A DNA stretch of 6,867 nt from the NCBI GenBank assembly GCA_020342025.1, contig CP070840.1, positions 2,707,141 to 2,714,007 on the forward strand, in the 5' to 3' direction. Source of the stretch: Deltaproteobacteria bacterium (lineage in GTDB: Bacteria; Desulfobacterota; DSM-4660; Desulfatiglandales; HGW-15). Of this stretch, positions 1 to 6,867 are shown in pieces. The notes below the pieces were generated by a model. The model saw only the letters and a list, made by a program, of their open reading frames with translations. It made no database searches and had not been told where the DNA came from. A program made the translations under genes and the position numbers. The stretch's first letter is position 1, and the number at the start of each line of letters is the position of its first letter.

Positions 1-82
1 TGGTGGTCCCGCACCCAATCCCCAGGATCAAAAACAACATAGCCGTTGCGGAGGTCATCCTGAACATACGGTTTCTTTTCAT
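1..82 (-). CDS. Probable lipoprotein, N-terminal fragment (runs off window edge)
   Basis: Only the first 27 codons lie in the window. The translation is MKRNRMFRMTSATAMLFLIL followed by GIGCGTT. It has a basic n-region (K2, R3, R5, R8), a hydrophobic core at about residues 13-22, and a Cys at residue 24 after G-I-G. This is the layout of a signal peptidase II (lipoprotein) leader, although the -3 residue is Gly rather than the usual Leu/Val/Ile, so a type I signal remains possible. The ATG at 82-80 is preceded on the minus strand by AGAGG with a 9-nt gap, a reasonable ribosome binding site. The gene follows acyP on the same strand after an 80-bp gap and may be the third gene of a ligA-acyP transcript. 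The mature protein is outside the window, so no function can be assigned. Confidence 0.6.
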   Translation of the reverse strand, partial: MKRNRMFRMTSATAMLFLILGIGCGTT

Positions 83-162
83 ATGTATTTGCCTCTATTG
101 AACGCGTTTTTATTTTTTTATTAACAGGATAGGACGTGGGAATCTCTTCCTCAGCTTCATAA

Positions 163-2458
<2,296 letters not shown>

Positions 2459-2472
2459 TTATCATTTTGGTC

Positions 2473-2504
2473 GATTAGTTAAGTCGTTGAGTCGTTAAGT
2501 TGTT
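2473..2504. repeat. Short imperfect 8-bp tandem repeat upstream of ligA
   Basis: Four consecutive 8-bp units lie 17-49 bp before the ligA start codon: GATTAGTT (2473-2480), then AAGTCGTT, GAGTCGTT and AAGTTGTT, ending at 2504. The last three differ from the consensus RAGTYGTT at no position. The run is too short for a CRISPR array or a useful minisatellite, but its position in the ligA leader means it would be transcribed if the promoter lies upstream. Function unknown; it may be passive expansion. Confidence 0.6.
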
Positions 2505-2585
2505 AAAGGCAAAGACGCCATTAGGCTTTTTCTCGTCGACCAATAACTAACCATGTAATGAAACCCTTGAAAAAGGTGTAATAGT

Positions 2586-2741
2586 GTCATTGCGAGCGTA
2601 GCGAAGCAATCTCGTTCTTGAGGACTTTCCGATGAGATTGCCACGTCGCTGCGCCTGCCCGCCATTCCATCCTCCGTAGCAGGCTACTGCGGAGGACGGG
2701 CGCTCTAGCTCAGGCAAGGCAGGCGGGCTCCTCGCAATGAC
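2586..2741. repeat. Composite palindromic intergenic repeat (REP/MITE-like) with a nested second repeat
   Basis: The element is bounded by perfect 11-bp inverted ends, GTCATTGCGAG (2586-2596) and CTCGCAATGAC (2731-2741). Inside, GCAATCTC (2606-2613) pairs with GAGATTGC (2634-2641), so the 28-bp left arm folds onto a right arm that is split. The split is caused by a GC-rich segment of about 74 bp (roughly 2654-2727) with its own inverted repeats: GCCCGCC (2657-2663) against GGCGGGC (2722-2728), and CCTCCG (2671-2676) against CGGAGG (2690-2695). It contains no open reading frame and no transposase. From memory, ends of the GTCATTGCGAG type recur in intergenic DNA of many Desulfobacterota and other genomes; I cannot run the search here. 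The flanking parts of the spacer (2505-2585 and 2742-2820) are AT-rich and I see no gene in them. Confidence 0.85.
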
Positions 2742-2820
2742 TCGATACTATGTTTTTAACCGCTGTCGTACTATCTTATTTTTTCCTGTTTTTAGATATC
2801 TTGGTCATGGTCTCAACCAT

Positions 2821-3585
2821 TCAACGGCTCATCGATTCAACCAAATCCAGCAGAACTTCCACAGCCACTCTGGAAGTCTTTCTCAATTCGGGGCTCTTGA
2901 AACCGGAATGCCACTTGAGGTCAAAGAGTTCGTCAGAAACCACGAGCAGTCCGCATAGTCTCACCGCACGATAGATGGCCAGGGTCATAAGCGCGGACAT
3001 CTCCATGTCCACAGCCAACACCCCTTTCTCTTGATATGTCTTAACCTTCATAGGGGTCTCACGATAGGGGGCGTCGGTGGTCCACACGGTCCCTCTCACA
3101 TGAGATTGCCCTTTCTTTCTCAAGGCATCATCAAGCATCTGAGAGAGCTCCTCGTCCCCCCTCGGTATTTTCTCCCCGACAGGATAGTGCTGGGAGGTTC
3201 CCTCCTCTGAGATGGCGGTGGTGGGCAAGACCAGGTCCCCAATGCGTAGATCTGGTTGCAGAGACCCGCACCACCCCAAAACCCAGATCCTTTGGACCCC
3301 AAGGGCAATCAACTTCTCCATGCCCATAACGGCCTGGGGAGCCCCAAGAAACGGCCCTGAAAGGGCAAAAGAGCCCCCTAATCCATCTCCTATCCGGTAC
3401 ATATCATAGAGAGCCATGTGGGAATGCTGTATTTTTTGAGCCTGGCTTGTCCTGGCAAGCAAATCAAGATCCGATCGGATCATCGCCAAGATCACGTCGG
3501 GTCCCAGATCAGGGTCATTTTTTCCTTTCCTGGGCAGTATGAGGCCCTCATCACGATTTATCGTTCTGTTCAACGACTCACCCAT
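2821..3585 (-). CDS. Nucleoside phosphorylase family protein (PNP/UDP phosphorylase type)
   Basis: This 254-residue protein belongs to the purine/uridine phosphorylase superfamily (family 1), cytosolic enzymes that cleave nucleosides with phosphate during salvage. Visible motifs are SGPFLGAPQAV (76-86, phosphate/nucleoside-binding loop region), the core strand GWCGSLQPDLRIGDLVLP (104-121), EEGTSQHY (127-134), WTTDAPYRET (168-177), VDMEMSAL (192-199, where the Met-Glu pair contacts ribose in this superfamily) and VVSDEL (215-220, with D218 in the place of the general-acid Asp of purine phosphorylases). The exact substrate cannot be read from sequence; uridine phosphorylase, purine phosphorylase or a related nucleosidase are all possible. 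The ATG at 3585 lies two codons after an in-frame TGA, so it is the first possible ATG; no clear Shine-Dalgarno sequence is present. It stands alone upstream of ligA, separated by the repeat-bearing spacer. Confidence 0.88.
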   Translation of the reverse strand: MGESLNRTINRDEGLILPRKGKNDPDLGPDVILAMIRSDLDLLARTSQAQKIQHSHMALYDMYRIGDGLGGSFALSGPFLGAPQAVMGMEKLIALGVQRIWVLGWCGSLQPDLRIGDLVLPTTAISEEGTSQHYPVGEKIPRGDEELSQMLDDALRKKGQSHVRGTVWTTDAPYRETPMKVKTYQEKGVLAVDMEMSALMTLAIYRAVRLCGLLVVSDELFDLKWHSGFKSPELRKTSRVAVEVLLDLVESMSR

Positions 3586-3648
3586 TTTGAGTCATGCCCA
3601 CAATTTGGCGGGACGTTCTATAAATTTGCTTCGCAATTTTATGACTTG

Positions 3649-3677
3649 ATATTAGATATTATGCATGGGTATGGCAA
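3649..3677 (-). promoter_or_regulatory. Candidate sigma-70-type promoter for the nucleoside phosphorylase gene
   Basis: On the minus strand TTGCCA (3677-3672, five of six matches to the -35 consensus) is followed after 17 bp by TAATAT (3654-3649, four of six matches to the -10 consensus). A start near 3642 would leave a leader of about 57 nt. The match is modest in an AT-rich stretch, so it is only a candidate. Confidence 0.35.
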
Positions 3678-3783
3678 CCTTAAAATCAATGGTATTCGCC
3701 GTTAGAGCGCTCTTAGGAAAGATATGAGAGGGCTTTGAGGTGTGGTGAACCGATGAGGAAATAAAGTTAAAAATCTTGATGGA

Positions 3784-3808
3784 AAGTGTACTAAAGTGTG
3801 CTACACTT
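3784..3808. repeat. Operator-like direct and inverted repeat upstream of ffh
   Basis: Two adjacent 10-bp direct copies, AAGTGTACTA (3784-3793) and AAGTGTGCTA (3794-3803), differ at one base. The second runs into CACTT, so AAGTGTA (3784-3790) and TACACTT (3802-3808) also form a perfect 7-bp inverted repeat with an 11-bp centre. Such compact dyads are typical of binding sites for small dimeric DNA-binding proteins. No regulator gene is adjacent, and it lies about 125 bp before the ffh -35 box, so it may be a remnant. Confidence 0.5.
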
Positions 3809-3931
3809 CATGAAAATTTTATTTTATTTGTCCATCTAAGAAAGGAAGGCTTTCCGGGGCGCTGGAAGAGCATGCGCCATCTTGAGAAAGTGGTTGAAAT
3901 GATAAAGGTATTCCTGGGCGACTCTTTTTGC

Positions 3932-3959
3932 TTGACAGCAAATTCACAATGTATTTAAT
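3932..3959 (+). promoter_or_regulatory. Probable sigma-70-type promoter for ffh
   Basis: A perfect -35 box TTGACA (3932-3937) is followed after a 16-bp spacer by TTTAAT (3954-3959), five of six matches to the -10 consensus. Transcription would begin near 3966, giving a leader of about 33 nt before the ffh ATG at 3999. This is the best promoter match I found in the window. Confidence 0.7.
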
Positions 3960-3998
3960 CTAAAAGTTTGCAGCCAGGCATTTTAGACTATCTGTTTT

Positions 3999-5324
3999 AT
4001 GTTCGAAAGCTTAACGGAAAAACTAAATAAGGCCCTCAAGAACCTAAGGGGGCGTGGCAGATTAACAGAAGAGAACATCGCTGAGGCCCTCAAGGAGGTC
4101 CGTCTGGCTCTGCTTGAGGCAGATGTAAATTATAAGATCGTCAAAAAACTGATTGAAGACATCCGCCAGCGCGCCGTGGGTGTAGAAGTCTTGGAGAGTC
4201 TCACGCCCGGTCAGCAGGTTATCAAGATCGTCAATGAAGAGCTCACCAAATTGATGGGCGAGAGCAGGCAGGAACTTCATCTCACGGGGAAGACCCCTTT
4301 TACGCTGATGTTAGTCGGCCTTCAAGGGTCTGGTAAGACAACGACAGCGGGCAAGCTGGCCCAGCATCTTCGAACGCGAGGTAGAAACCCCTATCTGGTG
4401 CCGGCCGATATTTACAGACCGGCTGCCATTGAACAACTTAAGAGATTGGGATCCCAGCTTGGCGTCCCTGTCTACCAGGAAGACAGCGACTCGAAACCTG
4501 AAGATATCTGCGTTAATGCCTTGTCAAAGGCTGGCGGAGCGGGGGCAGATGTCCTTATTATAGACACGGCTGGGCGCCTCCATATTGATGATGAGCTTAT
4601 GGAGGAGCTGGCCAGAATTAAAGAACGAATTGACCCCACAGAAATCCTACTCGTCGCGGATGCTATGACGGGACAGGACGCCGTAAACATGGCCCAACAT
4701 TTTAACCAGCTCCTGGACATCAGCGGGGTCATACTCACCAAAATGGAGGGAGATGCCAGGGGAGGAGCCGCGCTATCCATCAAGGCTGTTACCGGAAAGC
4801 CGATTAAATTTATCGGTGTGGGGGAAAAGCTGGATGCCATCGAGCCTTTCTTCCCGGATCGGATGGCCTCCCGGATCCTGGGGATGGGGGACATGCTCTC
4901 CCTGATTGAGAAGGCGCAAGAGGAGTTTGACCAGAAGGAGGCCGCAAAGCTAGAAAAGAAGCTTAAAAAACGCGAATTTGACCTGGAAGATTTCCAGGTG
5001 CAATTGAAACAGATGAAAAAGCTCGGGTCGCTGGAGCAGATTATGGGTATGCTGCCCGGAATGGGGCAGTTAAAACAGTTGAAAAAATTCAAACCGGATG
5101 AGAAAGAATTGGTCAAGATAGAGGCCATCATAAGCTCCATGACCAAGGAGGAGAGGCGTAACTACAAGATCATCAACGGAAGCAGGCGGAAAAGAATCGC
5201 CCGGGGAAGCGGGACGGGAATACAGGATGTGAATCGCCTTCTGAAGAATTTTGTTCAAACCAAGAAGATGATGGAAAGTTTTGCCAGTAAAGGAATCCCA
5301 AATATGGCATCTATCTTACAGTGA
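3999..5324 (+). CDS. ffh: Signal recognition particle GTPase Ffh (SRP54)
   Basis: The 441-residue protein is full length for bacterial Ffh, which binds 4.5S/6S SRP RNA and the signal sequences of nascent chains and delivers ribosomes to the FtsY receptor at the membrane. The N domain covers about residues 1-90. The G domain shows the P-loop GLQGSGKT (107-114), PADIYRPAA (135-143), DTAGR (189-193), a guanine-specificity motif read as TKMEGD (247-252), and GVGEKLDAIEPF with SRILGMGD (273-298). The methionine-rich M domain (about 328-430) has QIMGMLPGM (347-355) and the RNA-binding helix segment SRRKRIARGSG (395-405) followed by VNRLLKNF (411-418). The fourth motif has Glu250 where most homologues carry Asp. 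The ATG start fits the family (MFESLTEKL) but lacks a clear Shine-Dalgarno sequence. A strong promoter lies just upstream. The gene leads into the rpsP operon across a structured spacer. Confidence 0.98.
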   Translation: MFESLTEKLNKALKNLRGRGRLTEENIAEALKEVRLALLEADVNYKIVKKLIEDIRQRAVGVEVLESLTPGQQVIKIVNEELTKLMGESRQELHLTGKTPFTLMLVGLQGSGKTTTAGKLAQHLRTRGRNPYLVPADIYRPAAIEQLKRLGSQLGVPVYQEDSDSKPEDICVNALSKAGGAGADVLIIDTAGRLHIDDELMEELARIKERIDPTEILLVADAMTGQDAVNMAQHFNQLLDISGVILTKMEGDARGGAALSIKAVTGKPIKFIGVGEKLDAIEPFFPDRMASRILGMGDMLSLIEKAQEEFDQKEAAKLEKKLKKREFDLEDFQVQLKQMKKLGSLEQIMGMLPGMGQLKQLKKFKPDEKELVKIEAIISSMTKEERRNYKIINGSRRKRIARGSGTGIQDVNRLLKNFVQTKKMMESFASKGIPNMASILQ

Positions 5325-5360
5325 ATTTCCGCCTCGGAGATTCCGTAAATAACAAATATC

Positions 5361-5402
5361 TTGTTGCGTTCAACAATTACGAGTTCATGTCAACAACATG
5401 GA
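5361..5402. repeat. Two small hairpins downstream of ffh
   Basis: TTGTTG (5361-5366) and CAACAA (5371-5376) form a 6-bp stem with a 4-nt loop. CATGT (5386-5390) and ACATG (5396-5400) form a second stem with a 5-nt loop, which extends by a G-T wobble and a T-A pair. Neither is followed by a T-run, so they are not intrinsic terminators by themselves. They may protect the ffh 3' end or be incidental. Confidence 0.4.
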
Positions 5403-5510
5403 ATGATGGAATGGTGGAACGTTGGTTATCAGAAAGGGAGGAATAGACTTTCAATATCAAAAATTCCTATTAGCCCATTATTCCAATAATCCATTATTCC
5501 ACTATTCCAA
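5398..5510. repeat. Inverted pair of 8-bp tandem arrays in the ffh-rpsP spacer
   Basis: The left array (5398-5421) has three 8-bp units of the ATGGAATG type, the first two identical and the third GTGGAACG. The right array (5475-5510) has four units of the CCATTATT type (two exact copies, plus CCAATAAT and CCACTATT) and a partial fifth. The arrays are near reverse complements. Bases 5400-5419 and 5481-5500 match at 16 of 20 positions as inverted repeats, and three of the four mismatches become G-U pairs in RNA. The transcript could fold into a long hairpin with a 61-nt loop. This differs in sequence from the palindromic element upstream of ligA. Confidence 0.75.
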
Positions 5511-5511
5511 G

Positions 5512-5540
5512 TTGGGCGAAGCCCAAGAACTTCTTTTTCT
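5512..5540 (+). terminator. Terminator-like hairpin just before rpsP
   Basis: TTGGGC (5512-5517) and GCCCAA (5521-5526) form a perfect 6-bp stem around a GAA loop, followed within a few bases by CTTCTTTTTCT (5530-5540). An alternative pairing uses AAGTT (5509-5513) with AACTT (5528-5532) outside the GC core. The shape suits an intrinsic terminator for ffh, or an attenuator for rpsP, though the U-run starts about 7 nt after the short stem and is interrupted. It ends 26 bp before the rpsP ATG. Confidence 0.5.
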
Positions 5541-5548
5541 AACGCATG

Positions 5549-5558
5549 AGGGGGTGAT
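5549..5558 (+). promoter_or_regulatory. Ribosome binding site of rpsP
   Basis: The run AGGGGGTGAT ends 8 nt before the rpsP ATG at 5567. It matches the AGGAGGTGAT Shine-Dalgarno consensus at all but one base, which suits a highly expressed ribosomal protein gene. It starts 8 bases after the terminator-like hairpin and its T-run, so folding upstream could affect its use. Confidence 0.8.
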
Positions 5559-5566
5559 ATATTCAA

Positions 5567-5809
5567 ATGGCAGTGAGAATTAGGTTGACGAGAATGGGGG
5601 CCAAGAAGAAACCTTATTATCGGTTGGTCGCGGCCAATTCTGAGGCGCCGCGAGATGGAAAATTTCTAGAGATTTTGGGTTCTTACGACCCAATGAAAGA
5701 TCCAGCTCAAATAACGGTTCACAAGGAAAAGGTGGATTACTGGCTAAAAAAAGGGGCTAGAGTTTCCGGATCGGCAAAGGCTATTCTGAAAAAGCAAGGG
5801 TTACTATAG
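5567..5809 (+). CDS. rpsP: 30S ribosomal protein S16
   Basis: The 80-residue product has the usual S16 length. It is a primary assembly protein of the small ribosomal subunit that binds 16S rRNA. The N-terminus MAVRIRLTRMGAKKKPYYRL is the hallmark of the family, followed by PRDGKFLEILGSYDP (28-42), VDYWLKKGA (56-64) and a basic C-terminus. The C-terminal segment VSGSAKAILKKQGLL departs somewhat from the common PTDTV-LLKK pattern but is in register. The ATG at 5567 has a strong ribosome binding site. It appears to open the rpsP-khpA-rimM-trmD operon, either from readthrough of ffh or from a promoter in the spacer that I could not identify. Confidence 0.97.
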   Translation: MAVRIRLTRMGAKKKPYYRLVAANSEAPRDGKFLEILGSYDPMKDPAQITVHKEKVDYWLKKGARVSGSAKAILKKQGLL

Positions 5810-5869
5810 GTACCTTCAAATCCTAATCGAGGTGATGTGGCGGTGAATTCAAGGACGGAGGTTATCGAT

Positions 5870-6100
5870 ATGAAGGACTTGATTGCCTACATAGCCAAGG
5901 CGTTGGTGGACAAACCGGACGAGGTATTTGTAACGGAAATAGAGGGCGAACAGACATCTGTTATAGAACTGAAGGTAGCCAAGGAAGATCTGGGTAAAGT
6001 CATTGGCAAGCAAGGACGAACAGCGCGAGCCATGAGGACCATACTCAGTGCAGCTTCCACGAAGATTAACAAGAGATCGGTCCTAGAGATTATCGAATAG
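5870..6100 (+). CDS. khpA: KH-domain RNA-binding protein KhpA
   Basis: The product is 76 residues from the ATG at 5870, the standard size of KhpA (YlqC family), a small single-KH protein that binds RNA and in several bacteria acts with KhpB in cell-envelope and post-transcriptional control. The start [19 protein letters not shown] is typical of the family. The KH GxxG loop is GKQG at 46-49 within [16 protein letters not shown] (41-56). I chose ATG 5870 because of family alignment and a perfect GGAGGT Shine-Dalgarno sequence at 5857-5862 with 7-nt spacing. A longer form is possible: GAGGTGAT at 5829-5836 precedes in-frame GTG codons at 5837 and 5843, which would add 9-11 residues. The gene is 60 bp after rpsP and 2 bp before rimM, its usual neighbours. 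Confidence 0.93.
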   Translation: MKDLIAYIAKALVDKPDEVFVTEIEGEQTSVIELKVAKEDLGKVIGKQGRTARAMRTILSAASTKINKRSVLEIIE

Positions 6101-6102
6101 TC

Positions 6103-6639
6103 TTGAGCAAGGTTTCTAACGAAGATCTGCTCCTTATGGGAAAGGTGGTTCGTCCCCACGGGATAGAAGGTGCCTTAAGAATAAAGTCCTACGCCCAATC
6201 TGAGGAGTCCTTTCTAAATGCGGGAACGGTTTTGCTCCGATCGAGTTCCGGAGAAACCCGGGAATATGCGGTAGCGTCCGTAAGACCCCATAAAAATATA
6301 CTTTTAATGAAATTGGAGGGGTTAAACACCTTAGAAGAGGCTGAAATATATCGAGGAGCGACCATCCTGATAAAGAGGGATTCCTTACCCCGAGAAGGGG
6401 AGGAGGAATACTTCTGGCACGAGCTTATAGGCCTTGAGGTATACCTGAGTGGGGGAGATTATGTGGGCATCCTAAAGCATATTTTGCCCACGGGGAGCAA
6501 CGATATTTATGTGGTCCAGGAGGGCAGATCCGAGGTCTTGATTCCTGCCATTCATGACGTGGTCAAGGAGATTGACCTTATTAATAATAGGATGGTTATC
6601 TCAGAAGTGGAGGGATTGCTGGATTTGAATGAGGTTTGA
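6103..6639 (+). CDS. rimM: Ribosome maturation factor RimM (16S rRNA processing)
   Basis: The 178-residue protein matches RimM, which binds S19 and assists maturation of the 30S head. The N-terminal RimM domain begins with MGKVVRPHGIEGALRI (12-27), including the GKVVRPHGIEG signature. It continues with KLEGLNTLEEAEIYRGATIL (70-89). The C-terminal PRC-barrel half shows YFWHELIGLEV (103-113), PTGSNDIYVV (129-138), VLIPAI (145-150) and GLLDL (171-175). The start is taken as TTG at 6103, 2 bp after khpA, since it retains the usual short lead-in. It has only a weak ribosome binding site, so coupling to khpA translation is likely. An in-frame TAA at 6067 limits any longer form, and the next in-frame ATG is at 6136, just before the signature. 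The stop overlaps trmD by 11 bp. Confidence 0.96.
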   Translation: MSKVSNEDLLLMGKVVRPHGIEGALRIKSYAQSEESFLNAGTVLLRSSSGETREYAVASVRPHKNILLMKLEGLNTLEEAEIYRGATILIKRDSLPREGEEEYFWHELIGLEVYLSGGDYVGILKHILPTGSNDIYVVQEGRSEVLIPAIHDVVKEIDLINNRMVISEVEGLLDLNEV

Positions 6640-6867
6640 TATCCTCACCTTATTACCTGACCTATTCTCCCCTTTCCTCCATGCGGGTGTTCTGGGACGT
6701 GCCGTAGAAAAGGGACTGGTGGATGTGAGATTGACCAACATCCGCTCCTTTGCCCGTGGATCCCACAAAGTGACGGATGATCGTCCCTACGGGGGGGGCA
6801 GCGGCATGATCATGAAACCGGGCCCCATAGTCCGCGCATTGGAATCCGTAGATAGGGTGGAAGGGCC
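6629..6867 (+). CDS. trmD: tRNA (guanine-N1-)-methyltransferase TrmD, N-terminal part (cut by window edge)
   Basis: The first 79 codons are present and the gene runs off the window. TrmD methylates G37 of tRNAs with SAM to prevent +1 frameshifting, acting as a dimer of SPOUT (trefoil-knot) subunits. The translation starts MRFDILTLLPDLFSPFL, continues with GVLGRAVEKGLVDVRLTNIR (20-39) and SFARGSHKVTDDRPYGGGSG (40-59), and then MIMKPGPI. The DDRPYGGGSGM segment is a strong family signature near the dimer and active-site region. The SAM-binding knot and C-terminal domain are beyond the edge. The ATG lies inside the last codons of rimM (11-bp overlap), so translation is probably coupled. Gene order suggests rplS (L19) would follow, but this is not visible. 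Confidence 0.96.
   Translation, partial: MRFDILTLLPDLFSPFLHAGVLGRAVEKGLVDVRLTNIRSFARGSHKVTDDRPYGGGSGMIMKPGPIVRALESVDRVEG

Larger units (their letters stand above)
3586..3998. other. Divergent intergenic region between the phosphorylase gene and ffh
   Basis: This 413-bp spacer has no convincing gene on either strand. A 60-codon frame (TTG start at 3776 to 3958) has Cys-rich, unfamiliar content, no ribosome binding site, and runs through the ffh promoter, so I treat it as chance. The region holds the promoters listed separately, a perfect 10-bp palindrome AGAGCGCTCT at 3704-3713, and an operator-like repeat at 3784-3808. I looked for a signal recognition particle RNA near ffh: the conserved tetraloop region is not present here. 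Confidence 0.6.

Noticed and set aside
110..160. 16-codon minus-strand frame just after acyP
   Set aside because: It begins 2 bp after the acyP stop (MKLRKRFPRPILLIKK), but has no ribosome binding site and sits in an A-rich stretch. Too short and unsupported.
2807..2820. ATGGT/ACCAT hairpin just after the phosphorylase stop as a terminator
   Set aside because: The stem is only 5 bp, and on the minus strand it is followed by A-rich rather than T-rich sequence.
3841..3880. Possible signal recognition particle RNA near ffh
   Set aside because: A GGCGC/GCGCC stem and GGAAG-like bases are present, but the conserved SRP RNA core and tetraloop arrangement are missing.
3776..3958. 60-codon frame upstream of ffh
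   Set aside because: It starts with TTG without a ribosome binding site, resembles no family I know, and runs through the repeat and the ffh promoter, ending at its -10 box. Probably chance.
4472..5146. 224-codon minus-strand frame opposite ffh
   Set aside because: Serine-rich low-complexity translation antisense to intact Ffh; a typical reverse-frame shadow.
5475..5510. CRISPR array or variable-number repeat
   Set aside because: Units are contiguous 8-mers without spacers; this is a short tandem array, not a CRISPR.

Overview
The window looks like chromosomal backbone DNA from a Gram-negative bacterium, probably of the Desulfobacterota (former Deltaproteobacteria) or a close relative. That placement is inference. 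It rests on the bacterial ffh-rpsP-khpA-rimM-trmD gene order, a lipoprotein signal peptide, moderate base composition, and small palindromic or octamer intergenic repeats of a style I associate with that group. No 16S rRNA or other decisive marker is present.

Minus-strand half (1-3585). Read in the direction of transcription, this carries a nucleoside phosphorylase family gene (3585-2821), a 365-bp spacer, ligA for NAD-dependent DNA ligase (2455-434), acyP for acylphosphatase (441-163, overlapping the ligA stop by 8 bp), and the first 27 codons of a probable lipoprotein (82 to the window edge). The spacer before ligA holds a 156-bp composite palindromic repeat and a short run of imperfect 8-bp tandem units.

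Divergent spacer (3586-3998). No convincing gene is present. It holds a good sigma-70-type promoter facing ffh, a weaker candidate promoter facing the phosphorylase gene, a 10-bp palindrome, and a small direct-plus-inverted repeat that resembles an operator.

Plus-strand half (3999-6867). This holds ffh (signal recognition particle GTPase), a 242-bp spacer with strong potential secondary structure, then rpsP (ribosomal protein S16), khpA (KH-domain RNA-binding protein), rimM (16S rRNA processing factor) and the start of trmD (tRNA m1G37 methyltransferase, cut by the window edge). From rpsP onward the genes are tightly packed, with a 60-bp gap, a 2-bp gap and an 11-bp overlap, and form the classic ribosome-biogenesis operon. 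The ffh-rpsP spacer contains an inverted pair of 8-bp tandem arrays and a terminator-like hairpin ending just before the rpsP ribosome binding site.

I do not see a new multi-gene system. The points most worth a second look are the nested repeat upstream of ligA, the folded ffh-rpsP spacer with its terminator-like hairpin, and a glutamate in place of the usual aspartate in the guanine-specificity motif of Ffh.
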